DNA of 64,000 bases from DATARH01 sp963789255. GTDB lineage: Bacteria > Pseudomonadota > Alphaproteobacteria > ATCC43930 > CGMCC-115725. Both the position numbers and the translations under genes were made by a program. The stretch covers positions 1,488,001 to 1,552,000 of the forward strand of contig CAWBJW010000002.1 in NCBI GenBank assembly GCA_963789255.1, in the 5' to 3' direction. The notes under the pieces were generated by a model. The model had not been told where the DNA came from, did not search any database, and saw only the letters and a list, made by a program, of their open reading frames with translations. Position 1 is the first letter of the stretch; every line of letters begins with the position of its first letter. Positions 26,236 to 37,393 of the stretch are shown piece after piece.

Positions 26236-27374
26236 CTATTCCCGCAAATCCTCGAAGAATTCCTTGACCCGGGCAAAGAAGCCTTCGCTTTCCGGATGGG
26301 TCTTGCCCTTCTCGCTTTCTTTCTCGAATTCGCGCAACAATTCCTGCTGGCGCTTGCTCAGGTTTTGCGGCGTCTCGACGATCGCATGGATGTACATGTC
26401 GCCACGCGCCGGCGAGCGCAACACCGTCATCCCTTTGCCACGCAGCCTGAATTGGTGCCCCGACTGGGTCCCGGGCGGCACCGTCACCCGCGATCGGCTG
26501 CCCTCGACCGTCGGCACCTCGATCGTGCCGCCGAGCGCGGCTGAGGTGATCGGGATCGGTACGCGGCAGAAGATGTTGGCGCCGTCGCGCTGGAAGATCG
26601 GGTGCGCGGCGATGCCGACGAAGATGTAGAGGTCGCCGGGCGCGGCACCGTGCAGCCCGACCTCGCCCTCGCCGGCGAGACGGATGCGGGTGCCGTCTTC
26701 GACGCCGGGCGGAATGTTGACCGACAGCGTCTTTTCGCGCCGCACACGGCCTTGTCCGCCGCACGCCTTGCACGGCTTCTCGATCGATCTGGCCCGCACC
26801 CTGGCAGGCAGAACAGGTGCGCTCGACAGTGAAAAAGCCCTGTTGCTGCGCGAACCCGGCCATGCCCCTGGCAGGTCCGGCAGGCGGTCGGGCGCGAGCC
26901 CGGCTCGGCGCCATTTCCCTTGCAGGTGTCGCAATGGACAAAGGTGGCAATGCGGATTGTCGTTTGCTTGCCGCGAAACGCGTCCTCGAGCGAAACCTCG
27001 ATGTTGTAGCGCAGGTCGCTGCCGCGGCTGGGGCCGCTCTGGGCGCGGCGGCCGCCGCCCATCGCCCCGAACATCTCTTCGAAAATATCGGCAAATCCGC
27101 CCGAGAACCCGCCGGAAAAGCCGAAATCGCCGGGGCCGCGACCACCGTTCTCGAACGCGGCGTGACCGAACCGGTCATAGGCGGCCCGCTTCTGGTCGTC
27201 TTTCAGGACATCGTAGGCTTCGCTGATGTCCTTGAACTTCTGCTCGGCGGACTTGTCGTCCGGGTTGCGGTCCGGGTGATACTGCATCGCGAGCTTGCGG
27301 TAGGCTCGCTTCAACTCATCGACATCGGCCGATTTCGCGACGCCAAGGATGTCGTAAAAGTCCTGTTTTGCCAT
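26236..27374 (-). CDS. dnaJ: Molecular chaperone DnaJ, two frameshifts (near 26855 and 26795)
   Basis: DnaJ delivers unfolded proteins to DnaK and stimulates its ATPase. The J domain (MAKQDFYDILGVAKSADVDE, with HPD in YHPDRNPDD) and the G/F region (GGFSGGFADIFEEMFG) are intact. The zinc-finger region is broken across three frames: CDTCKGNG and CRTCQGHG in the first, CSACQGAG in the second and CKACGGQGRV in the third; together they supply all four CxxCxGxG repeats. The C-terminal peptide-binding part runs intact to 26236. Joined length is about 378 residues. Because every piece is present, sequence error is much more likely than decay. It follows dnaK by 94 bases. Confidence 0.92.
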
Positions 27375-27468
27375 TGTTTGACGAACGCCCGGGCCCAGGT
27401 CGGTTGCAGCGGGGGCCGCCCGCGGGCCGGAGCCCGGGGGCGGCCGTTGCCTCGGAAGCGGTGGCTGT

Positions 27469-29401
<1,933 letters not shown>

Positions 29402-29510
29402 AGAGACCTCATGTCAAAAGCAGGACCGGTCGGCCCGGGAAAGCACCGTCCCGATCCCCCGGGAATGCGGCAGTCCTGGATGTCCGGCGAACCGGGCGGC
29501 TGCGCGACGT

Positions 29511-29540
29511 ATATATGTGGCGGGATCGGCGCCTATCAAC
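29511..29540 (-). promoter_or_regulatory. Candidate heat-shock (RpoH-type) promoter for dnaK
   Basis: On the minus strand GTTGATA (29534-29540) and CCACATATAT (29511-29520) are separated by 13 bases. This resembles the alphaproteobacterial RpoH pattern (CTTG-type -35, C-rich then ATAT -10). It lies about 110 bases before the dnaK start. The match is partial, and the DUF1848 gene diverges from the same 191-base space. Confidence 0.4.
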
Positions 29541-29592
29541 CGGCGGCGGACCGCACTTTGCACCTGCCTTTTGCCTCCAGGGAGCGCGTTCG

Positions 29593-30792
29593 ATGATCGT
29601 TTCGGCGAGCTATCGCACAGACATTCCAGCCTTCTACGCGAGCTGGTTCCTGAGGCGGCTGGGCGCCGGCCATTGCCGCGTCGCCAACCCCTATGGCGGC
29701 GATAGCTATGAGGTCTCGCTCGCCCCGGGCGAGGTCGACGGGTTCGTGCTGTGGAGCCGCAATCTGCGGCCACTGATCGGCGATCTCGATGCGGTGCGGC
29801 GGGTCGCGCCGTTCACCGTGCAGTTCACCGTGACCGGCTACCCGCGCGCGCTCGAAAATTCGGTCATCGCCGCGGCCGAGGCGGTCGGGCAGCTGCGCGA
29901 GCTGCGCCGCCGCTTCGGACCCCGGGTCGCGGTGTGGCGCTATGACCCGATCGTCTTTACCCGCGGGCTCGATGGCGCGGCGCACGCCGCCCGCTTCGCT
30001 GCGCTGGCCAGGGCGCTCAACGGCACGGTCGACGAGGTCGTACTTTCGGTCATGCACCCCTACAAGAAGACGCGGCGCAACCTCGACCGCGCCGCCGCCC
30101 GCTCCGGATTCGCATGGCGCGACCCGCCTGACGAGGAGAAGCGACAGCTCCTCCTGCGCCTCGCAGCGATCGCCCGAGAAGAGGGGATGGCGCCAACCCT
30201 ATGCAGCCAACCCGAGCTGTTGGGACCGGCGATCCTCGGTGGGCTCGCCGAAGCCCGCTGCATCGACGCCGAACGCCTCGGCGATGTCGCCCAGCAGCCG
30301 ATCGCGGCGCGCATCCGCGGCAACCGGCCCGGCTGCCGCTGCGCCCTGTCGCGCGATATCGGCGCCTACGACACCTGCCCGCACGGCTGCGTCTACTGCT
30401 ATGCCGTCGCCGACCGCGACCGCACCGTCGCAAACTTCCGCAGCCACGATCCCGACGCCGCGACGCTGCGGGCCTCATGTGCTCTCCCCGCAGGCCCTTG
30501 CGAGAATTCAGGTGGTTTGGCCGAGCAGCTCGTCGAGACTCAGCGCCGCGCCGCGCTGGATCAGCCGATTGATCTGGCCCTGCGCGAAGCCGACTGCCAT
30601 CGGGGTATGGAAGCCCGGCAGGCAGGCGATATCGTAGAGCTCGCGCACAACGCCGCCGAGCGCGAGCCAATGCGCCATCGCGCCGCTCTTGAGATCGATC
30701 ACCTGGATCATGCAGCGCGGTTCGCGTCCCTCCTGCTTCAGCCTGTCATCGAGCGGCAAGCCGGAGAAGTCGCGGTGCTGGCGCGGCATTGA
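29593..30792 (+). CDS. DUF1848 family iron-sulphur protein, 3' end uncertain
   Basis: The family is uncharacterised; its members carry a C-terminal cysteine cluster and a TIM-barrel-like body. Here MIVSASYRTDIPAFY is the typical N-terminus and CRCALSRDIGAYDTCPHGCVYCYA (positions about 30331-30402) is the cluster motif, resembling radical-SAM-like iron-sulphur sites. Family proteins end about 30 residues after this motif, near 30500, but this frame stays open to 30792 and would run 285 bases antisense to the next gene. The true stop has therefore probably been lost by a base error after HDPDA. ATG 29593 is the natural start; it is divergent from dnaK. Confidence 0.75.
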   Translation: MIVSASYRTDIPAFYASWFLRRLGAGHCRVANPYGGDSYEVSLAPGEVDGFVLWSRNLRPLIGDLDAVRRVAPFTVQFTVTGYPRALENSVIAAAEAVGQLRELRRRFGPRVAVWRYDPIVFTRGLDGAAHAARFAALARALNGTVDEVVLSVMHPYKKTRRNLDRAAARSGFAWRDPPDEEKRQLLLRLAAIAREEGMAPTLCSQPELLGPAILGGLAEARCIDAERLGDVAQQPIAARIRGNRPGCRCALSRDIGAYDTCPHGCVYCYAVADRDRTVANFRSHDPDAATLRASCALPAGPCENSGGLAEQLVETQRRAALDQPIDLALREADCHRGMEARQAGDIVELAHNAAEREPMRHRAALEIDHLDHAARFASLLLQPVIERQAGEVAVLARH

Positions 30793-31605
30793 CAGCCCGA
30801 CCAGCACGCAGCCGCCGACAAACGCGACGCCGCGCGCGAAGCCGGGACAAAAGGCGATCGGAACAAACCGGCCCGAGGCCAGCTCGATCTCGCCCAGCTC
30901 GCCGGTCCCGGCATTGCAGATGTAGAGCCGATCCTCATGCAGCCGCGGCGAATGCGGCATCGTGAGGCCGCTGGCGACCAGCTCCTGCCTGGCGACGTCG
31001 ATGACGCAGCCGTTGCCGACGCGCGCCTCGCGCCAGGCGCGCGGCGCATCGGTCTGTGCGGCGACCGTGACGAAGCACGGGCGGCCGTGCTGCATTGCCA
31101 CCCCGTTGAGGTGGCAGCGGTCCTCGGGCCGCAGCGCGCTGACGAAGCGCGGCTGCCAGACGGACCGAAAGCTGCTCCGCTCATCGACCGTGGCGAGGCA
31201 GGAAAAGAGGGTATTGACGAAAATCGGACGGTCTGACTGAAGAACGCCCACATCGTGCGCGAATACATCCCCAGTGTACCAGGCGACCTGAGGCACATAG
31301 ACGGCGTCGTGGCCTTCGAATCGCTAACCCGGCGGGACCACATTCTCGAACCGCAATATGCTATTGAGCCCGGCGAGGTAGAGGCTGTCGCCGACGGCGG
31401 CGACGCCGAGACATCGCCGGAAGGTGCGCTCGGCGACGCTGAGCCGGTCGGGCGCCGGTGCACCGATCAGGAACAGCTTTCCGATTTGATAAGTGGTGAT
31501 GGCGAGGGCGGTATTCTGTTCGTGGAGCCACGCAGCAAACCCCGGCGACGCCTCGACCGCATAGGGCGGGGCTGAATCGCCGGCGCTGACGATTTGCGCG
31601 GTCAT
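30508..31605 (-). CDS. TIGR03032 family protein, interrupted by an in-frame TAG at 31324-31326
   Basis: TIGR03032 proteins are conserved but of unknown function, probably beta-propeller-like. Family hallmarks present are CHLNGVAMQHGRPCFVT, TMPHSPRLHEDRLYICNAGTGEL, FCPGFARGVAFVG, the VGLS motif and ELYDIACLPGF. The N-terminal part (MTAQIVSAGDSAPPYAV to LRFENVVPPG) and the rest (RFEGHDAVYVPQVAWYTGD) are in the same frame but separated by TAG where relatives have a residue such as Gln; CAG to TAG is one change. ATG 31605 overlaps the stop of the repeat/Hint gene by four bases (ATGA), so translation is coupled. It may be a real nonsense mutation or a sequence error; repaired length is 365 residues. 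Confidence 0.8.
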
Positions 31606-34377
31606 GCCACGCGGCGGTGCGTCTGGCGGTGCGGCCTGGGTCGCCACGCGGCGCCGGCGACGCGGCTTGGCGGGTCAAGCCGATAACCGAGTTCGCTCGG
31701 TGCGAGGTGCAGTTCGAGCGTGCACGCGCTGCCGAAGGCGCGCAGCCACGCCTCGGGAAGGCGCCCCAGACCGTCGGTCCAGCGGAGCGACTCCTCGGCC
31801 TCGTGAAAGCCTTCGGACAGCGCGGGATGGCTGTGCCTCACCTCGATGAACACATCGGCATTGTGCAACGCGAGGCGATCGAGCGGAACGCCGAGCCGGC
31901 GGGTGTCGCGCGAGCCGGCCACGACCTCGGCCGGCACCGTGCTGCGCGAGGTGAGCCATACCGTGGTACTGCCGGCCGGGATCTGGAAGCGATAGACGCA
32001 AGCGCCGATCGAGTCCGGCCGCACGATCGCGTCATCGACAATCAAGTGCAGATCGGGATCGATGTCGAGCGCGTGGCCGAGCGCCTCGGCACGCTGCAAC
32101 AGCGCGGCTCGGATCGCGGTCAGCGCCTCGCAGCCCGAACTCGAGGCGCGGCACGCAGAATTGCCAGGCCGGCCGCTCGTCCCGCGGATAGAGCCGCGCG
32201 TATTCCCCGCCGTTGGCGAACATCAGTCGGTTGTCGCAATCGACGAAGGTTTCGGCCGGAGCGCCGTCGGCAAAGACAATGTCGTGCCTCTCAAGCTCGA
32301 TGTGGAAGTATTCAACTCGGATGACGCTTTCGGCCTGGGCGATGGTCGCCCCGTTCACGATATGCTGGGCCTGCACGAGCACGCCATCGATGTAGAGCGA
32401 GTGCTCCGGCGAGACCCAGAGATCGCGCGCCGGCACGCCATCGGCCAGCGCCCCGGCCGCGACGCAGATCGGCAGCATCTGACGGTTGCCGGCGATGAAG
32501 CGGCCATCATAGGCGCGCTGCCCGATCCAGCGTATCGGCCTCGTTGCGCCGGCAAGCGTCATCACCCGGTCGCCGATCGCGAGATCCTCGACCGGCACCT
32601 CGCCCCGATCGGTCAGGACCAGCGTGCCCCGGCAATAGCAGGGTGCCGGAGTGAAATCGGCCGGGTACGAGCCGCCCAATCCCGGTGGAACGTCATCGAC
32701 CAGCATGGTGCCGGCGGCGGTGCCGTCGGTCACCCAGACCTCAACACCGTGGGTTCCGTCGTCGGCCGCGAACAACGCCTTTCCATTGCCGATCGCGGTT
32801 ATTTCACTCGGATCCGAGCTGCCCGATCCGGGGTTGATGTCATGGACCAGATAGGTGCCGGCGGCGGTGCCGTTGGTCACCCACAGCTCATCGCCATGGG
32901 TCCCATCATCGGCCGCGAACACCGCCTTCCCGTTGCCGAGCGCGGTGATGTCCTCCGGGTAGGAGCTGCCCAATCCGGGGTTGATGTCATCAACCAGCCC
33001 GGTGCCGCCGGCGGTGCCGTCGGTCACCCATAGCTCATAGCCATGGGTTGCGTCTTTGGCCTCGAACAACGCCTTTCCATTGCCGAGCGCGGTGATTTGC
33101 TGCGGATAAGAACCGCCCGATCCGGGGTTGATGTCATCGACCAGCCCGGTGCCGCCGACGGTGCCGTCGGTCACCCATAGCTCATAGCCATGAGTTCCGT
33201 CGTTGGCCGAGAACACCGCCTTCCCATTGCCGAGTGTTGTGAAGTGTTGCGGATAGGAGCCGCCCGATCCGGGGTTGATGTTATCGACCAGCCCGGTGCC
33301 GCCGGCGGTGCCGTCGGTCACCCATAGCTCATCGCCATGAGTTCCGTCGTTGGCCGAGAACACCGCCTTCCCGTTGCCCAGTGCCGTGATGTCGGCCGGG
33401 GAGGAGCTGCCGGCTCCGGGATTGATGTCATCGGCCAGATAGGTGCCGGCGGCAGTGCCATTGGTCACCCACAGCTCATTACCATGGGTCCCGTCATTGG
33501 CCGAGAACGCCGCCTTCCCGTTGCCGAGCACGGTGATGTCGGCCGGGTTGGAGCTGCCCGACCCCGGGTTGATGTCATCGAGCAGATAGGTGCCGGCAGC
33601 GGTGCCGTTAGTCACCCACATCTCGTCGCCGTGGGCTCCGTCATTGGCCCCGAACACTGCCTTCCCGTTGCCGAGTGCGGTCAAATCGTATGGGGTGGAG
33701 CCGATCGACCCGGGGTAGATGTCGTTGACCAGCGCGGTGCCGGCTGTCGTGCCGTCGGTCTTCCACAGCTCAAAACCATGGGTTCCGTCATTGGCCGAGA
33801 ACACCTCCGTCCCGTTGCCGAGCGCGGTGATTTCGTTTGGGTAGGAGCCGGTCGAGCCAGGGTTGATGTCATCGACCAGCATGGTCCCGGCGGCGGTGCC
33901 GCTGGTCACCCACAGCTCGGTGCCGTGCGTGCCGTCATCCGCGCTGAACAAGACCGGGTCCGGGCTGTTCAATTCCGGGCTGATGTCATCGACGGGTGCG
34001 GTGCCGGCAGTAGCGTCCCCGGTCAGCCGCACCTGGCCGCCAAAGGTACCGTCATCAGCCGTGAACACCGGCTTGCCGTCGCCGAGCACATTCGTTTCGC
34101 CCGGATAAGAGCTGCGCAATCCGGAATTGATGTCACCGGCCATATAGGTGCTGGCGGCGCCGCCGTTAGTGACCCGCAGTTCATCGCCACGGGTTTCGTC
34201 ATTCGCTGCGAACAACGCGGTCTCATTGCCGAGCGCGGGGATCTCGGCTGGATAGGAGCTACCCGATCCGGGGTCGCTGTCATCGATCATGTAGGTGCCG
34301 GCGGCGGTGTTATCGGTCAGCCACATCTCGGTGCCGTTCGTGCCGTCATTCGCCGCGAAGAGGAGTTTCGTTGACAT
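31602..34377 (-). CDS. Large ELWxxDGT-repeat protein with C-terminal Hint domain, frameshift near 32137
   Basis: Residues 1-580 are about twelve tandem repeats of 49 residues (consensus VFSANDGTHGxELWVTNGTAAGT then LVDDINPGSGxSYPxxITALGNGKA), the ELWxxDGT type seen in secreted beta-propeller-like proteins. A Hint domain follows: CYCRGTLVLTDRGEVPVEDL with its candidate nucleophilic Cys, then GDRVMTLAG, RPIRWIG, and LWVSPEHSLYIDGVLVQAQHIVNG. After CVPRLEFG the frame shifts near 32137; the second frame (EALTAIRAALLQRAEALGHAL, LHLIVDDAIVRPDS) completes the typical alphaproteobacterial Hint protein tail to 31602. Total about 924 residues. No N-terminal signal is seen, so export, if any, would need another route such as type I secretion. 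GGAGAG precedes ATG 34377. Coupled to the TIGR03032 gene. Confidence 0.85.
32650..34377 (-). repeat. Twelve tandem 147-bp coding repeats
   Basis: The repeats encode the ELWxxDGT units of the Hint protein. Units 4-11 are the most alike; units 1-3 (nearest the N-terminus) and 12 are diverged, and unit 3 is about ten residues short. The pattern indicates growth by unequal crossing-over within the central block. Such an array is also a risk for assembly collapse, so the copy number may be wrong. Confidence 0.85.
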
Positions 34378-34803
34378 CTCTCCATCCCACCGTGGTTTCG
34401 CATTGACGAGAGAAGGAACCTTCAGCTCCGCTCCGCCTCAGGTTGGCAAGTCGATTTGATACAAAAAATAGCCAAGTACCATCTCCACCGCAACATCGTC
34501 CTGACCAAATTGCAAAAATAGGTGGGTTCAAAAATCCTTTTGAGGAGGTGGGCCGATTCCCGCCGGCCCGCGGTATTCCAGTCGGTCGAAACCGGTCCCG
34601 TCCAGGTCGTTGTCGGCCATTCGCTCCCCCGAATACCGGTGAATGAGGATCCCGGAGGGGCAACGTGTAATTCACTCGCGACGCGAGCTATTTGGGGAGA
34701 CGGCGCGCAGCGGCATCTCGAGGACCGCGGCCCCGCCTCGTCGGCCTTACGGAGCGCCCCCCGGCTCGCGCACGCCCTGGGGGAGCGCGGGGGTCCGCCC
34801 AGG
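34378..34803. other. Non-coding stretch upstream of the repeat/Hint gene
   Basis: No supported gene was found here. It contains AT-rich patches around 34455-34475 and 34505-34545 that contrast with the flanks and may hold the promoter of the minus-strand Hint gene, but I see no clean -35/-10 pair. The 3' half lies downstream of the small secreted-protein gene. Confidence 0.5.
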
Positions 34804-35145
34804 TCAGCGGTGGCCGTGGCCACCGCCGTGGCCGCCGTGGCCTCCCCCGCGGAAGCCGCCGCGGAAGCCGCCGCGGAAGCCGCGACGATACCCGCCGCCC
34901 CAGCCCCAATCATAGCTGTAGTAATACGGGTAACCATAGGCGGCTGGGCATGCATAGGGATAGTAATAGGGGTTACAATAGGCCGGGTATGGATAGGAAT
35001 AGGGGTAATACGGATACGGATAATACGGGTAGTATTGCGCCTTGGCCGGGGCCGTCGCGCCGCTCGCGGCGAGCAGACCGATGGCAACCAGGGCTGCGCC
35101 AATCACCGGGCGCCGCAACCAACGGGTGGCGATTGAGAGGGACAT
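34804..35145 (-). CDS. Secreted Tyr/Pro-rich, Gly/Arg/His-rich small protein
   Basis: The 113-residue product starts with a signal peptide (RRPVIGAALVAIGLLAASGATAPAKA). The mature part begins QYYPYYPYPYYPYSYPYPAY, a Tyr-Pro-rich tract with two cysteines soon after, then turns to RRGFRGGFRGGFRGGGHGG and ends GHGHR. The GFRG block is a 12-base tandem repeat in the DNA. GGAG stands six bases before ATG 35145. Proteins of this look are found in alphaproteobacterial envelopes, but no function is known. The His-Gly tail could bind metal; that is inference. Confidence 0.7.
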   Translation of the reverse strand: MSLSIATRWLRRPVIGAALVAIGLLAASGATAPAKAQYYPYYPYPYYPYSYPYPAYCNPYYYPYACPAAYGYPYYYSYDWGWGGGYRRGFRGGFRGGFRGGGHGGHGGGHGHR

Positions 35146-35286
35146 GATACGCTCCGCTCGGGACGCACTGTGGAGGAGTTGGTTTATTATACGGACCCGG
35201 TTCGTTTTCATCCCCCGGACCCGCTCGATAACGGCGTATGGTGACCGGGTTATTCCCCGGCGCGGATAAGTGGTACAGGGTGGGCG

Positions 35287-36513
35287 ATGACGAGCCAGGC
35301 GCTTGGTGCAACCTGCGTCATCGCCGGCGGCGGCCCCGCCGGCATCATGCTCGGCTTTCTGCTGGCGCGGGCTGGCGTATCGGTGCTGGTCCTCGAAAAG
35401 CATCGCGATTTCTTGCGCGACTTCCGCGGCGATACGATCCATCCCTCGACCTTAGAGGTCATGCATGAGCTCGGCCTCTTGGAGGCTTTTCTCGCGCTTC
35501 CGCACCAGGAAGTGCGCGAGTTGCATGGCATCATCGGCGACAGCGATATAAGGCTCGCCGATTTCACCCACCTGCCGACCCGCTGCCGCTTCATCGCGCT
35601 GATGCCGCAATGGGATTTTCTCGATTTCCTCGCCGCAGCGGGCAACCGGTTTGCGGGTTTTCGTCTGATGATGGAAGCCGAGGTGACCGGGCTGATCGAG
35701 GAAGCGGGGCGGATCGTCGGCGTGCATGCGCAGGCACCCGACGGCCCGCTCAACGTCCGCGCCGATCTGGTGGTCGGCGCCGACGGGCGGCATTCGGTCG
35801 TGCGCGAGAGGGCCGGGCTCGCGGTCATCAATCTCGGCGCGCCGATCAACGTGTTGTGGATGCGCCTTTCGAAGAAGCCGGGCGACCCGGGCCAGACCGC
35901 CGGCCAATTCAATTACGGCCGCATGCTGGTCACGCTTGACCGCGGCGCTTACTGGCAATGCGCCTGTGTCATCCGCAAGGGCGGCTTCGACACGATCCGG
36001 GAGCGTGGGATCGCCAGCTTCCGCGACGACATCGTCCGCGTCGCGCCGTTCCTGCGCGACCGGGTCGAAGAGCTGCGCGAGTGGGACGATGTGAGGCTGC
36101 TGACGGTGATCGTCAACCGGCTGCGGCGGTGGTGGGCTCCGGGGTTGCTGTGTATCGGCGACTGCGCCCATGCGATGTCGCCGATCGGCGGCGTCGGCAT
36201 CAACCTCGCGATCCAGGACGCTGTCGCCGCCGCCAACATTCTCGCGGCGCCATTGCGCAACGGTACGCTGAGCGACAAGGATTTGCAGGCGGTCCAGCGG
36301 CGCCGGACCTTGCCGACGCGGTTGACCCAGGGCATGCAGATTGCGATCCAGCAACGGGTCCTCGACCCGGTTCTCGGCTCGGACACGCCGATCGCGGTGC
36401 CGTGGCTGTTGCGGCTATTCAACCCTGTGCCGTCGCTCGCGCGCATTCCGGCGCGGCTGGTCGGGCTCGGCTTCCGCCCCGAGCATGTGCGCGACCCCCC
36501 GGCGCAATTGTGA
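35287..36513 (+). CDS. FAD-dependent monooxygenase (PF01494 type)
   Basis: This is a group A flavoprotein monooxygenase that would hydroxylate an aromatic compound using NAD(P)H and O2. The FAD-binding GxGxxG site is CVIAGGGPAGIMLG, the DG motif is LVVGADGRHSVVRERAG, and the second FAD motif is LCIGDCAHAMSPIGGVGINLAIQDA. The length of 408 residues is normal and there is no signal peptide. It is followed 155 bases later by the protocatechuate dioxygenase genes, so an aromatic acid is a reasonable guess, but the sequence differs from 4-hydroxybenzoate hydroxylase and the substrate remains open. Confidence 0.85.
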   Translation: MTSQALGATCVIAGGGPAGIMLGFLLARAGVSVLVLEKHRDFLRDFRGDTIHPSTLEVMHELGLLEAFLALPHQEVRELHGIIGDSDIRLADFTHLPTRCRFIALMPQWDFLDFLAAAGNRFAGFRLMMEAEVTGLIEEAGRIVGVHAQAPDGPLNVRADLVVGADGRHSVVRERAGLAVINLGAPINVLWMRLSKKPGDPGQTAGQFNYGRMLVTLDRGAYWQCACVIRKGGFDTIRERGIASFRDDIVRVAPFLRDRVEELREWDDVRLLTVIVNRLRRWWAPGLLCIGDCAHAMSPIGGVGINLAIQDAVAAANILAAPLRNGTLSDKDLQAVQRRRTLPTRLTQGMQIAIQQRVLDPVLGSDTPIAVPWLLRLFNPVPSLARIPARLVGLGFRPEHVRDPPAQL

Positions 36514-36668
36514 AGCGCGCGGCGGTCGCCGCATGCCTGCGATCATGGCAATGGGAATGTATTGCCTGCCGCAAACCTGCCCGATAGGCGCCGCGGCGAA
36601 GCTATTGACGCGCATGGCGTGACGCGCACAGGCTGATCTGAGCACGACTGAACATCGGACACGCCGGG

Positions 36669-37379
36669 ATGACCACAAGCCCCCTGCCGTTTGCCCGCCC
36701 CCGCCCGGGCACTCAGCCGCCCTATCTCTACCCCGACTACGCCAGCACCGTAAAGCGGGCGCCGCACCGTGCGCCCTTCCGGCTCGAGCACACGCTGTCG
36801 GAAATGACCGGCCCGGTGTTCGCCGATGGCTGGGCCGGCCCTGACAGCACCGATCTGACCCGTCAGCACCCGGGCGCGCCGCTCGGCGAGCGGATCATCG
36901 TCGCCGGCCGGGTGCTCGACGAAGACGGGCATCCGGTGCCAGGCACGCTCCTGGAACTGTGGCAATGCAACGCCGCCGGCCGCTATCACCACCCGGTTGA
37001 CCAGCACGACGCGCCGCTCGACCCCAATTTCACCGGCACCGGCCAGGTGGTGACCGGCGCGGATGGCGCGTATCGCTTTCTGACGATCAAGCCCGGCGCC
37101 TATCCCTGGCGCAACACCTCCAATGCGTGGCGGCCGGCGCATATCCATTTCGGCGTGTTCGGGCCCGGCTTTGCGACGAGGCTGGTGACGCAGATGTATT
37201 TCCCGGGCGACCCGCTCCTCGCCTATGACCCGATCTACCAGAGCACCGCCGATGCCGATGCGCGCGAGCGGCTCGTGTCGCAGTACGACCCCGAGCTGAG
37301 CGAGGCGGAATGGGCGCTCGGCTACCGCTTCGACCTGGTGCTGCGCGGCCGCGCGGCAACCCCGGCCGATCCCGCCTGA
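36669..37379 (+). CDS. pcaH: Protocatechuate 3,4-dioxygenase beta subunit
   Basis: PcaH carries the ferric iron that cleaves protocatechuate between the hydroxyls. Conserved features are the N-terminal PPYLYPDYASTVKRAPHR, LLELWQCNAAGRYHHPVDQ (first iron-binding Tyr) and YPWRNTSNAWRPAHIHFGVF (Tyr and two His ligands of the 2-His-2-Tyr site). Length is 236 residues. pcaG follows by 14 bases. No other pca gene for the beta-ketoadipate route is in the window. Confidence 0.93.
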   Translation: MTTSPLPFARPRPGTQPPYLYPDYASTVKRAPHRAPFRLEHTLSEMTGPVFADGWAGPDSTDLTRQHPGAPLGERIIVAGRVLDEDGHPVPGTLLELWQCNAAGRYHHPVDQHDAPLDPNFTGTGQVVTGADGAYRFLTIKPGAYPWRNTSNAWRPAHIHFGVFGPGFATRLVTQMYFPGDPLLAYDPIYQSTADADARERLVSQYDPELSEAEWALGYRFDLVLRGRAATPADPA

Positions 37380-37393
37380 GGCGGGGCCGCGCA

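Noticed and set aside
32062..34374. Plus-strand frames opposite the repeat/Hint gene
   Set aside because: They repeat with the same 147-base period because they are antisense to the real repeats.
32650..34377. CRISPR-like array from regular 147-base repeats
   Set aside because: The repeats are contiguous and coding, with no unique spacers.
34850..34885. CRISPR-like tandem GFRG-coding repeat
   Set aside because: The units are 12 bases long with no spacers; it is a protein-coding microsatellite.
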